The notes below the pieces were generated by a model that saw only the letters and a list, made by a program, of their open reading frames with translations, did not search any database and was not told the origin of the DNA. A DNA stretch of 64,000 nucleotides from Ecdyonurus torrentis (Eukaryota; Arthropoda; Insecta; Ephemeroptera; Heptageniidae), in contig OX439131.1 in assembly GCA_949318235.1 (NCBI GenBank), forward strand, positions 28,540,489 to 28,604,488. Direction: 5' to 3'. Below, one piece after another: positions 46,285-59,200 of this stretch. Made by a program: the position numbers and the translations under genes. How positions within the stretch are numbered: the first letter of the stretch is position 1; the number at the start of each line of letters is the position of its first letter.

Positions 46285-47481
46285 AAATCAAGGCCATGTA
46301 TATCGTATAAATATATATATATGCTTACGTTTACAGCCTATTGATTATGATATTATGTTTTCAAAAGTTTTTATTCTCTACTGTTGCAAGAGTAATAGAA
46401 TAAGACTGAGAACTCATTCTATAAAGCAATGCAAGCCAATCTTTATAATACGATGTAGCTCCAGTATTGGCGGGTGTATTATTCTTCACTCCTTAGTGAA
46501 CATATAAAATATTTTTTGTGTTGTTGTTTGGTAGATTAGTTATACACTGCATCAGTGGCGTAACCAGGATTTTGCAAAGGGAAGGGTCCAGCGTAAAGTG
46601 AGTGTGGTTAGTGGTTACCCTCGGTTTTTCAGACCTAACGGGAGGTCCTAAGAGTCCTCCCCATGCATATGCGCCTCTGTACTGCATATTATAAATATTT
46701 TACGTAGATCTATACAATGTAAACTTAAATATAATCTATTAATCTTATTATTATACATAATATTTATATATCTTGTTTTTGTATACTTTTAATAAAGGGC
46801 AAAATAATAAAATATAATGTTTACCATATTATTCCAAAATATTCCTATTTAATTTTCATATTTATTTGTTGAAATACAGAAAATTATTGAGACTAAAATT
46901 TTTATTCAGAATAATAATTAATCTCTCTTTCTTATATAATAGTCTTTTTTCAAACTTTTTTAAATTTTATATCCCCGTGCACATTACTTTGTGATCCCCG
47001 TCATGATACGGATACAATGATCCCCGATACCCCGTGATACCTCGGACCTCGGACCTGCCGGACAGCCGGACCTGCTCGCATCCTTTCCACAGTATATTAT
47101 ACAGTAGTCCATCTCCTATAGCGGGAATGTCAGATCGAATGCGCGCCATAATTCCGACTGGGTGAAGTTGTCAGAACTACACGTAATATTACTTCAAATT
47201 ACGGCTTCTAGTTCTGTCACCTTCACCCAGTCGGAATTATGGCGCGCATTCGATCTGACATTCCCGCTATAGGAGATGGACTACTGTACCATCTACTGTG
47301 CATCCTTTCTCAAGGCCAGTTTAAAGTTATACCGCTGTTTCTAAAAAGAAACAAGCAAAAATCGCGAAACAAGTGAGCAGAGGAAAAATGGCGGGAAATG
47401 TCACTAATGGTGTTGTTGTTATTGCTCTGTTATGAAAAATACTCATTTTACGTCTAAATTTGTAGATTTATACTATTTCAG
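46285..47481. other. intergenic between HAUS5 and GCP3
   Basis: About 1.2 kb containing the HAUS5 3' UTR with AATAAA at 46791, the foldback MITE at 47100-47288 and then the GCP3 promoter/5' UTR region. No other coding potential is supported. Confidence 0.5.
47100..47288. mobile_element. foldback MITE, CAGTAGTCCATCTCC family, copy B
   Basis: Outer termini TACAGTAGTCCATCTCCTAT... nearly identical to copy A at 44473, including the AGCGGGAATGTCAGATCG continuation. The inner arms are different, containing GCGCGCCATAATTCCGACTG and its complement. It ends about 190 bp upstream of the GCP3 start codon. Confidence 0.88.
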
Positions 47482-50400
47482 ATGTCTAAACAAACAGTAA
47501 ATGGTATAAATCAAGACGTGCTAAGGAGGTTTTGCACGTTGGGCGTGAGACATAACAAAGGTAAGGGCATTTTTACACCCTCCGATTTTAACGCCCCTTA
47601 TCTGCAAGATTCAGCTTTAAGTTGTTTTCATTTCATTTCACACACACATATTCTTGATTTTTGCATAAGAAAGTTCTTCCCATTGACATACATTGATTAA
47701 TTTTTACTATGCTAAAGCTAGAATATAATATGAAAACACCGTTATGCATATTTTATGTATGTACATATTATGTATATGCAGTGTATGTATGTACATATAT
47801 GTACATATGCATACTATGCAATGTAACATGGCCATCCCAGGTCCATCCAACATTTTTACTACATACATAACGTATACGATAAATCCCCTAGGCCTGCCCT
47901 AGGCTTTCACTCTAATCATTAATAAAATAAATGAAATATGACATGCATAATGCTGCATGCTCTTTGTCCTGTGTTTTGGAGAGATGAATGCTGAATATAT
48001 GTTTACAATACTAGCTCAATTTTTGTTCTCTCTTCCACAGATGAGTTCCAAAAATGGTTCAGCTATGCCTCAAGAGAGCTGCGAACTGATGATAACGTAA
48101 CAAATAGTGGAGACTATGAGTTTAGTGTTGACCAGTACTTGAGAAAAGAAAATCGCCAGGATGATTTGATCAAATTTATTGAGCTGAACAGAGTGCATCA
48201 AAATGTATGTCTAAAATTGTTTACCAATACAGCATTTAAAATTTTAAATTACACACATACAATAAGTGTACATATATGGTGCCATCATATATACCACTAT
48301 ATAAATATGTATCTATTGTGTATTTTAATGCTATCTTATTTTTTAATTTCTTCTTCTAGACAATCATAAAGAAAAAGAATGCTGTACTTCATTTTCTTGT
48401 CAGAATCTGCGAGGAAAATAAAAATCCTAGTGCAAATTTAAACAATAAGAGTTTTAACTACTCCATTCCTGTAACTCCAAGATCTAATGCTGAACAAGAG
48501 AGACGAAGTCTTTCTCCTGCAGTACCCAACTTCAATCAAGGTAAAATCATTTCTCACGCAGAAAGGAAAACAACAACAACAACTTTACATTGTTACTCTA
48601 GTGAGGAAATTCATAATTAATTGTGTGCGTATAAATTTTGTAATGATTTCAGATCTTCATGAAAAGCACATGTCACTTGCAACCTCAAGGCGTGACAGTT
48701 ATGCAGAAACTGTGATTTCTAGTGTGAATAAAAGTTCCTGGTCAAGAGCTCAAGAAGGCAATAGTAAGTTTTACTAACATTATTATTACTAATACTTACT
48801 AATATTTATTTCTTTAACTATATGTAGCATCTGAACGAGCGATACTTCAAGAACTATTATTTGCATTGCAAGGCATAGGAGGAGAAATTTTCAAAGATGA
48901 TTTTGGAAATGCAACTTTTAGAATTTCCAGTCGGGTAAGCTAGAATTTTTGTTTTGATATTTTACTTGATGTACCGTAGTATGTATAAAATGTGAGGTTC
49001 ACAGTACCATAATAAAACAACAATCTACATTTCCAAGTGTATCATGCTATTTTAATGAGGAGTGTACATTTTGTCATGGAACTTTAAATCTCCCATAAGA
49101 AATACCATACATGATTTGATAAAAGTTTTCTTTACAGATCAGTGCTTCTCTTCGTCAACATGCAAGCAATCTTGCTGAACTAGGCACTATGCACGTCTTT
49201 GTGCGCAGAATGATAGAAAGTGTTCCTATAATTGGAGCTCCCACCTGCTTAGCTGCCCTTACTACAGCTATGAAATTACAACTCAATGAATTTTGTAGGC
49301 TAATATCACAACTAGAAGCTCAGGTAAAAGCACACAATAATTTGATTTAAAATGAATGGATAATTTTAAATGTGAAAAGTCCGTATATTTAATCATTTTT
49401 TGTTAAACTTAAATTTATTTACTCAGCAGTGTTTGTAGCAATTTCTGTTCCTATTTTTCAGATATATTTATATAGGCCTATATTTTTTTGTCAGGTTCAC
49501 CAAGAAGGTGGCAGTCACTTGACCTTGCTACGTGTCCGTGTGCTGACAAGAACATCTCAGACTCACTTGAGGTGGCTTGCTACAGTAGCTGAAATGTGCA
49601 AAGACAAGAAAGGTGGATCCCTTCTCTCTGCTCTTCATGGTTTACTGCAACATGGAGATCCAAAAATGCAAGCTTGGCTAGAACCTCTGCTTTCTGCTGT
49701 AAATATTTCGTTTTTCTCCCCCCTCTCAATTTATGTTTCAAAGCACATATTTTGTTGCCTGTGAGTTGGAAAAAATTCTTTATTGGTCATGCAAATTATA
49801 AACCATAACTGTACCTAAATGGTAAGGAAAAGGCAAGTTACCTATATAGAAGTGTTTCTTAGCTTTATGGAAAGAAAATATAAAGTTCAAAGGTGATTTT
49901 TTATTAAGATGACATTTAAACCCCTGTGCAATGGTTTAACTTCTTTTATTCCAGCTCATAGTTAATTTCACATATTTTATTTGTATTTCTTTGTTACGTG
50001 TTTGTTGTCATTTTATAAATTATTTTATTTTTATTGTGTTATTTGTAGGCTAGCAGACCGTACTATGAAATGTTAGGTCAGTGGTTAAAAGAGGGGCGTA
50101 TTGATGATCCACATGCTGAGTTCTGTATAGCTGTTGATTCTGCAGCCAGTGGGGACAATTTCTGGTTCCACAAATTCTCCATCAGGTTTGTGTTATTTAT
50201 ATTTTAACAAACTCTTCATATGCTTATAATTTGAATGTATGATATAGGGAGACTATGCGACCATCATTCATCAACATATCTCAAGTCAATCTGATCCTGG
50301 CAACAGGCAAGAGTGTGGCATTCTTACATGATCTATGTGATAACATGACAGAACCTCTCAAGTGGGCAGGCCTGGATGCAACTCTAGCGAATGCTACAAA

Positions 50401-51480
50401 CAGTAAGCATTTTAGTTAATGAAGTTTTTCTAAATCAACAATAATTTTATAGCAATTCATAGCTGTATATGCAATGTATACTTAGTTGATGATATTTTAT
50501 TTTAATTTGACACTGGAATATTTCTTTATTTTTAAGTCGTATTCATTTAAGCCTATTAAATAACACTGTTATTTTGAAAAGTCATTTTTTTTTATATTAT
50601 TTTAGTGGATGCTGGTTCATTGTGGGCAGTGGATGGTGAACTCCAAGCATGTATTGAAAGTGCACATAGGGAAGTGTCTCGTCGAGCTCTTGCGGTAATG
50701 CTCAACGAAGGCAAACTCTCTGTACATCTTCAAGCTCTAAGAAGATTTCTACTGCTAGGACAGGGTGATTTTGTTCGACAATTGATGGAAAATTTAGCGT
50801 GAGTAACAAATGATTCATTCCAGTTTTATTTTTTTAGATTCTTTTTTGTTAATATGAATAATTGTGTTATATTTTCTGTATACTTGGTTTTTAGTCCTAT
50901 CCTGAGTCGACCTGCATCTAACCTGTACACTCACCAGCTTACGCCCTTGCTAGACAGTGCCATCAGGACAACCAACGCACAGTATGAGGAGCAGGATGTT
51001 TTGGCTCGTCTTGATGTCAAGTTGATGCAAGTGTCACCTGGAGAACTGGGATGGGATGTTTTCTCCTTGCAGTATTGTGTTGATGGACCAATTGCAATGG
51101 TAAGGAGCTTCATTATCTTTTTAGTTACCTTCAGTTAACTGTCTCTTGCTTTGTACAGATATTTTCACATGGAGCTTCCACAAAGTATCTGAGTTTATTC
51201 AATGCTCTGTGGCGTGCTAAAAGAATGGAGTGGGTTTTAACCAATTTGTGGAAACGTCAAACTACATCAGCAAGAATGCTGAGAAAAATCAAAGGTAATA
51301 AACATATCGGTTAATTATTTTAAATACACACCCCCGTAAGCTGCGACACTAACTAACTAGTTAAACCGTAGTTAAGTTGTTATTTTGATTGTTGCAACAA
51401 TTAAAAAAAGATAACTAAGGTTTAACTAGAGGTTGCAGCTTACAGCCCACAGTAAAAAAAACACTGCTAAAGTATCACGT

Positions 51481-51512
<32 letters not shown>

Positions 51513-53616
51513 GGAGAAGGAGAAGGAGAAAGAGAAGAAGAAATAGGAAAGAATATTGTCATCAATACAGAACTTTATTCTGTTTTTAATAGCTAGAAAC
51601 GTAGGCATAAAAATGATGAGAAAATAGGTAAATTCATTTACTACTGTACTTTATGTTTTAAATTAAACTTAGAAAATTAAAACTTTTTTGTTTCATGTAG
51701 TAATGATACAATTTTTTTTTATAAGGATTGAAGTTTAATACAAGTCAACATCTGACTCATTGAATTAAATAATTATGTATTTTATTTATTTATTTATTAA
51801 ACACAAGTGTACAACATACATCTAAAAATTCAATATTCATCCCCTTAATTATAAACATAATAATATCCAAATCATAACATCTAAATAATAATAATGAAAT
51901 TTATTATTATTTATTAAACATATCATAAATACATTGCTACATGTCTACAGTTTTGCATAATGATTTAATCACAGAGTCCGGGACGGACAGTGATGTAAGT
52001 GGTACCTAGTACAGAGGCCACCACATAACATACATACACATTTATTACTACAGTCGTGATATTCTTTAATCTGCCATATTGAATGGTGGAAACCATGCAC
52101 CGCGTAACGGGTAATGATATGCCTGTCTGTACAGTTTGAGCCTTTCTACGCATTTATATTACCGGTAAATGTAGGGGTATTATAGAATGCCAGGCTGATA
52201 TCTTCAGTTTTACTTAATCTCTCCTTGAAAAATTTAATATAATTATCAGTTTTTAGAAGTAATTGTAATTATTAATTAATTAATTATAAATAATTATAAC
52301 AATAAATAAAGTTGAAAAAAAAAAAAAAAAAAAAAAGTAACATTGCATAATGATGTTCTTTTATGTCCAGAACTGCAACCTGTACTCAGAGACACCCACC
52401 TGCTTGTGTCTGAGATGAATCAGCTTGTACGACAAATGCAATACTACCTCTTGTTTGAGAGTGTGGAGTGCCAGTGGAGTGAGCTACAAAAAGCTGTTGC
52501 ACAAGCCCCGTCTTTGGATGATTTGATTTGTGCCCATGACAAATTCCTCTCCAGTGTCATGAGGAGAGCTCTTCTAGATGAGGTACATTATTTTCTCTAA
52601 TTTTAAAAATGAAAGTTAAATAATAAAATAATAAAAAAATGAAGCAATTTTATTATTATTTTCATTTAATGTTACCTAACCATTCTGTGATTTGTATTTC
52701 CAGAGTTCTGCTCCTCTGTTAACACAACTACGTTCTGTGTACAACTCAGTGCTCCAGCTTCAGACAATTGAGAAGAAGTTAAGTGAACGTGCTCACAATG
52801 AGCTTGAACGTAGACTAGCAGTTGAGAAAGAAGCTGAGAAATTAGAGGAAGAAGGACAGTATGGTTCAAGCATTGCTGCAGATGAAACAGAAGAAAGAGC
52901 TCGTAGAGATTTCAGAATGCACATGAAGGGAATTCAAATGGAATTACGATCACTGGCACTAAGTTATCAAGTAAGTAGTTCCTTTATTTTATTGGGTTTC
53001 AATTAAATTTATTACCGTACTGTTTGTTGTATATCTTATTATTATTATTATTAGGCCTATTATTATTATAATTTTTTTGTAGAAGAAGTTGCCTGTTTAT
53101 GCATGAAGTTTTATCATTAACTTATCATTAAATAATCAATAGAAAAGATGTATACACAACTCTGATAAAATATTTTGCCATTTAAATTCAGTGTGTGTTT
53201 TTCTTGTCAGAATAACCATGCAAATTTAGTGTGTGTTTTTGAATGGTAAAATATGTTAACACAATCGTTTGTACACTCTTTCGGAATAAATCTGACCAAT
53301 TGCATCTAAGTAGCCCCATTTATTTAACATTTAGAGACATGAATGCTGCGGTCAGATTTATTTAGGAGGAGTATAAATGGATTGATAGGTGATGTTTATT
53401 CTAAAGTCCATAATTGATTTTGTTTAGGAAATGGTGAAGTTATTCTTACTGGCTCTAGCTTCTCATACCAATGAAGACTTACAATTTTTGAGTTACCGAT
53501 TAGACTTCAATGAGTATTATAAGAATTCTGATCAGAGACTTAGCACTCCTCTGAAGTTAGCCAATCGACGTCGTAGTGGCTATCATGGCATCTCACCTGC
53601 CGTGCCTGTGTTGTGA
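47482..53616 (+). CDS. TUBGCP3: gamma-tubulin complex component 3 (GCP3)
   Basis: Fifteen exons: 47482-47560, 48041-48204, 48360-48540, 48653-48763, 48828-48934, 49138-49323, 49495-49698, 50049-50185, 50248-50402, 50606-50798, 50895-51099, 51159-51294, 52371-52582, 52704-52970 and 53428-53616. They encode 841 aa, near the usual 850-910 for GCP3. Core subunit of the gamma-tubulin small and ring complexes that nucleate microtubules. Residues 1-130 are the N-terminal extension. GRIP1 starts at about 166 with [13 protein letters not shown] and runs through QLEAQ, HGDPKM and [25 protein letters not shown]2 includes [26 protein letters not shown] and [14 protein letters not shown]. Residues near 720-750 form an acidic coiled linker ([11 protein letters not shown]). 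A basic tail ends [13 protein letters not shown]2 is less likely, because the linker and N-terminus resemble GCP3. Confidence 0.94.
51480..51541. repeat. poly-A plus (GAGAAG)-type purine tract
   Basis: Run of A (51480-51507) followed by GAGGAG/GAGAAG repeats, in GCP3 intron 12. Confidence 0.85.
51905..52222 (-). repeat. dispersed repeat, copy 2 of 2
   Basis: Reverse complement matches 8070-8410 over its length, including the TGGTGGAAACCATGCAC block and the AGGCCACCACATAAC block. It lies antisense in GCP3 intron 12. The two copies differ by many substitutions and small gaps, so both are old. Confidence 0.75.
53283..53385. mobile_element. small MITE with AATAAATCTGAC ends, copy B
   Basis: AATAAATCTGACC at the left, GGTCAGATTTATTT at the right. 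The inner CATGAATGCTGC/TTTAACATTT sequence is shared, inverted, with 45274-45372. GCP3 intron 14. Confidence 0.7.
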
Positions 53617-55145
53617 CAGGAGGCTCCACAAACTTCATATCACAAAAAGCAAATGAAAGCTAGGAAGGCAAAAGTAATCTGATGTTGTGTTGGGTGAGGT
53701 GTTTTAAACTCTGAACCTCACCCTGATCTAAATGAAAAAAAAAAAAAAAAAAGTTCAAAATTATTCATTAATTAATTATTAAGCAGCTCTCTAAATTTTT
53801 ACAAGTTAAGTTATGTTTTTTTTCTGTATGAAGCCTGACTATTGCATTTTTTTTTAATACAATGAAACTATTGAACACTTGTTTAAATTCAAAATAAATT
53901 AAATAGTTCAGGCACATTTTATGCATAATAATAACCTTGCGTGTGAGTATTTTAATGCAGTTAAGATAAAAATCTGTGTATTTATACATCAATCAATCAA
54001 ATAATCATATTCTAAATACAGGTATTATTCAGAGAAGTACCATAAGGCTAAGTGAGCACACTTATTACATTGTACCTTTTAATGTGTAAGGTACTTCTGT
54101 TTCATATCTGTACGTCTTGATATTTACACAACATTAAAAATATATAATTAACAATAAGCAATCTAATTAAAGCCACTAAATTAATATCAATATGTAATTG
54201 TAAAATATTATATCGTGTATGTGTAATCATTACTAAAATGCTTTAAAGTAACAAATTACGTACAACAAATTTACTCAAAATATTATGGCTTTTTACCTTC
54301 AAGGGATTATAGTCTCAAAGCCAAGTTTGCAAAATACAACATTGTAGGTTAACAATTATGTAATTAAATACTCAGTATCTGCATTAATGGAACCATGGGT
54401 CCATTTTAATAATTCTAATGTAATAGTAGCAATCTACTTAAACTAATATTCTTCTACATGTCTTTAGCTTACAAGTATACCATATGGTCCGAGGTCAGTG
54501 AGGAGTTCGTATGGCATTCATATTTTACATAGTAAATAACCAGCGCCTTTAACAAACTAAATCTTATAAACCATATTAATACTCTTGAATATAAATTAAA
54601 AGAGCTTATTAAGAACATTGTAACTTAAATACTGTGGTATAATAATTTAGATGATACTGTTATGTTGAATAATTATATTATTTTGTATATTTAGTAAATA
54701 GCATTCATGCTTTTATTTTGTTAAAGCTGAATCAAAATTTATAATTTTTGTTTTCTGTGGTTCATATGTAAATGATGTATTTGTGTGATTAGATATAAAT
54801 TTGAACTTAAAATTCATACAGGATATACTTAAATTCTAATTCTCATTTTCAATTTTTTATTTTATTTATAAATTACTTAATTAATCCCATTCCAACAAGG
54901 TATATTCAAATTTAAACTCTATATTTGTAATACTGTCATAGACACAAACGTTACTGTGTTGTTTTGTATCTCAACTATAACTTTAATTACAGTAATGAGT
55001 ATAGCTTCCAATTAAATCATCTTCCAATAGTCTGTAAAATAGATACTTAAATTATAGATTGATCCCAGTTAAAATTTTCCCTTAAGTTAAGAATATTCAT
55101 ATTTTTGTACTTGTATTTTACTAATTTGCTCTTCACAGCTCCCAT

Positions 55146-55422
55146 TTATACATACATACATACATACATATCATGACGCTATAAATCCCTTTCGGGGTAA
55201 GCCAACAACACAGATGTTTTATCCTGACCCAGTGATAGACCTCCACAACTTCCTATCCTGACATACTTCACTTGCTTCCGCCAGTCTCATACCTTGTTTC
55301 ATACATTTCCTTTTGCATTTCATACTGCGTACATTCCCATTTATAATATGCTTAATTATTGTTTGTTGTTGCTTCCTTTTAACTAACAACAGGACAATTA
55401 TTTTTGCGGTCAAGTAGTACAT
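55146..55422 (-). mobile_element. LINE 3' end (reverse-transcriptase C-terminus)
   Basis: On the reverse strand a frame ends MRLAEASEVCQDRKLWRSI then TGSG and stop. The A-x-DRxxWR pattern is typical of the extreme C-terminus of non-LTR (Jockey/CR1-like) ORF2 proteins. A short 3' UTR and a tetranucleotide (TGTA)n-type tail follow. A truncated sibling is at 42549-42622. Upstream parts are lost or too diverged. Confidence 0.65.
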
Positions 55423-56025
55423 TAAAATTTGTATTTTCCGATAATTTTTTTGTCATTTTGAGAGCAAATGAGTGCAATTGATATGTCAGTTATGACTAAA
55501 TGTTGTCAGACAACTTGCTAAAATAAACAATTTATATGTAAATTTTTAAAATTACATTGAAATATTGTAAAAATATAAGCAGCGAATAATAATGAAACTT
55601 AAGCAAGGCAAAACCCTTGCACCTCATGTAATGTAATGTATTTATTTTTTTGATTTTTTTTTTTCATTCTCTTGTTGATAAAGATGTATACAAAATACAT
55701 GTCTCGAGAACAATAATTGCTAAGCTACTAAAACTTTTTTATGTTAAATATGGGCTAATAAAAATTAATTAGTCCAAGCGCTGTTGGACTCCGGCTAGTT
55801 GTCTGAAAAGGTTTGATCATAATCGATGTCTTAGAAGTAGTGCCAATGCAAAGTTAATGTTTTGTTAATAAATGTTGTATAAAAAAAAATTAATAAATAC
55901 GAATTGCTTTTATGAAAATATATATTATAAATTTATTTATTTTTTAAATTTAAAATTGTAATTATGATGTAGGTATTTCAGGATTATTTTCAAAAATAAC
56001 TTGGGTCAAGGGCAAGAATAAAAAA

Positions 56026-56138
56026 GCTTGTTTGTAAACCCTATCACAAAAAAAAAAAAAAAAAAAAAAAAATTATGACCATCAAATGCTTTTTGAAAGA
56101 ACTTGTGCATTTTTTGGGGGCAAGGTTAAGAACAAGTC
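56026..56138. mobile_element. MITE family GTAAACCCTGTTTT, copy C (degenerate)
   Basis: AAGCTTGTTTGTAAACCCT at the left. TGCATTTTTTGGGGGCAAGG then GAACAAGTCTT at the right. The centre is replaced by an A-run. Confidence 0.6.
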
Positions 56139-56274
56139 TTGATGTTCAAGATCAGGGATATTAAAGTTTGTTGACACACATTTTTGATTGTTGTAAATTT
56201 TTCAAGACATAAAGTAAATCTAAAATGTGTGATATTCTTTGTATTCATTCAAATGATTATTTTATCTTTGCTAA

Positions 56275-59200
56275 ATGTTTAACAAATATTTAGGTAAGTT
56301 TTATTTTGTTTTAAATCTTTATATGTAACCATAACTTTAAAAAAAAATCCTATATTATTGAAAATTATTCCTTTTCAGAAAGTAGCCAGCGGCTGTTTTC
56401 TCAATTTTTACAAAATAATTCGTCAGAATCTGATATTTTAAAGCCCATGAAAAAAATTCAAAGCGATTTAGAAGCTGAATTAAATAAAATTGAAAAATTG
56501 GATTTCTGTCATAAAATGGATACAAAAGTATACTTTTATATCTTTATAGTTCTAATTCTAATTACCTTTAGCTTGAACAAGGAAAAAACAAACAAATTAT
56601 TTTTATTGTATATTGCAGTGTTCACATTGAGCCTTTTCTAATTGGAATTAATGCCTTGTTAATGTTAGTTAATTAATTAATTAACTAATTGGAATAATGC
56701 CTTGTTCATGATTTTTCTAATTGGAATTGTTAAGTGAGCTCCATAAGAAAGCATGTTATTTTGATCAAATAGTTAACAATCCCAATTAGAAAAAGCTCAT
56801 TGTGAACACGGCTTTATAGGGAATTGTTAAGTGAGCTCCATAAGAAAGCATGTTATTTTGATCAAATAATTAACAATTCCAATTATAAAAAGCTCAATGT
56901 GTACACAGCATATCTCTGTGAATGGAGGAGGTGAAGACATGGATCATCATTTAAATTTGAAAGCTGCATCTTGTAAGAAGATAAATCACCAGACACCAAA
57001 GAATAAACTTGTAACATCAAGTGCAAGTAAGACAATTCTATGCTGTAATTATATTTTATCCAATTTACTTATTATTATTATTTTACTTATCTTTGAGCAA
57101 CAAAATAACTGTTTCCATTTGAAACAATGCCATTTAATAATTTTCTACAGAAAGTTATGGCAGCAAAATTAATACATGTGAATGCGCTTTTAGAATCTGT
57201 ATTAAAACAACTTGACATAATCATTATGCTGTTTCAGATGATTTACAAAAACAACCAAACATTACTGAAAAACAAGTAGTTGGTAAATATCCTTCATTAT
57301 GTAGTCTTTGCAGTGTTTTTAAATAATTATAAAAACACTGAAAAATATCCAACATTTTTAACTTTATAATTTTGCAGAGCATGTTGTGCTGCGGGAGCTT
57401 CTCTTTGTTTTTCAAGGAATTGGAGGAAAAACCTTTGAAATGCAAACTGAAAAGGGTGACTTTAACATTTCATCAGAGGTAAAACATTTAGTTTTAAAAT
57501 GTTATTTACATTTACAGGAGAGAGAGAGAGAGAGAAACATTGCTGTTGTATAGGCCTATTATGTATTTTTAAGTTTATGATGTAATTTTTTAAGCATAAA
57601 TCTTTTTTTTTTTTTAATTATTATGCATTTTATAATCATAATTATTATTATAAAATGTATTATATAAAAATATTTAAATATTAAGAAAACAATGTGTGAT
57701 ATTCCCCAATTGTTTCTCATCTTATCAATTTGTTTTTCTATCAATTATTGATTTTATAAAGTTTATTTAAGAAACATTGATGAGTCAGTAACAACACAAA
57801 TAATAAATGAGGCAGTGCTGTAACAAATAATATACATTTACTACCTTTAAAAATAAACTCGTCACATTCACAAATATAGTATTTTATAGCATTTTAAAAA
57901 CATTTTATTAATTTTATTGTTTATAAATCAATTGTAGTTGATGAACAGTCCACCCTCATATTACCATGCTGCACACCTTGCAGAACTTGGTGTACTACAT
58001 TTGAGAGTTCAAAGGATGCTAGACTCTGTACCACAAGTTGGTGCTGCACTGTGTGTTTCTGCTCTTGTAACAACTATAAGATCCCAACTAGGCAAGTTTT
58101 CACTTCTCATCTCACAGTTGGAGAGACAGGTAAATGTTTATTTACTTTTTAATCCTACACAGATTTGAAAGAAAAGGATAGGAGAAACCAGCAAGAGCCT
58201 TACCATAGCGAAGAGAGTCCCATAGTTCGGTGAAAATCTTGCTAGCACAGATATAAAAACTGTCACACTGGGAATATTTTGGCAATAAACTCCAAGAGAG
58301 ATGGAGTGTGTTATGCCTTCATCAGTCCTTACAGACTCAGAGAGAAACTAGAATGTGTTAGAACTATGAATGTGCTAGCAATATTTTCACCGAACTATGG
58401 GACTCTCTTCACTATGGTAAGGCCCTTGCTGGTTTCTCCTATCCTTTTCATTCAAAAATTTCATACCTAACCGCAATGGTTTATTGCCCTTAATACATCT
58501 TTTCAATCATACATATAAACTATATTACTCTACTGTAATGTAGTTTTTGATTCATTATTTCTTTCTGTTAAAAAGCTTGCAAAAGAAGAACAAACAACTA
58601 CATTTCTGCAGTTTAGAGTTCAGACAAAAGCTGCCCTGCATGAAATGCTGTGGCTAGCAATTGTAGCTGAAAATTGCAGGAGCAAGAATGGAGGAGTTTT
58701 ACTGTCAATTTTGGATAGTCTGATGAACCATGGGGACCCCAGAGTACATAAATATATAAGACCATTTTATGTGGAGGTGAATATTATGTAGTATAATGTA
58801 GTGTGTGTATTTATACAATGACAGGAGAAGACAAATACTACACATTCTATTCTATTCAATCTTTATTTTTTTTTCCTGCTATACAACATTCTTTAAGTAG
58901 TGCAGCACAAACTATGGCTTCTCTGTACAGTCAATCATTGTATGTTTAATTATTTTTCTTTTCAGGTGGCAAATGTGTATTATGCAATGTTGGGATGCTG
59001 GTTGAAGGCTAGTGAATTTTATGATTCAAGCTCTGAATTTTTCATTGCAAGAGATTTCTCTGTTGCAAAGACCCAAGAGTTTTGGAAGCCAAACTATTAT
59101 CATTTAAGGTAATTGTTTAATTTAATATGATACATTATGTCAAGGATAATAAATTATATTTCAAAGCTTTTTTTTTTTAAAGTAAGTATACATGTGTATT

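Larger units (their letters stand above)
53617..56274. other. region between GCP3 and its paralog
   Basis: About 2.7 kb. It holds the GCP3 3' UTR with an A-run at 53733-53750, a LINE 3' fragment at 55146-55422 and a GTAAACCC-family MITE at 56026-56138. The paralog's promoter must be near the right end. No other exon is supported. Confidence 0.5.
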
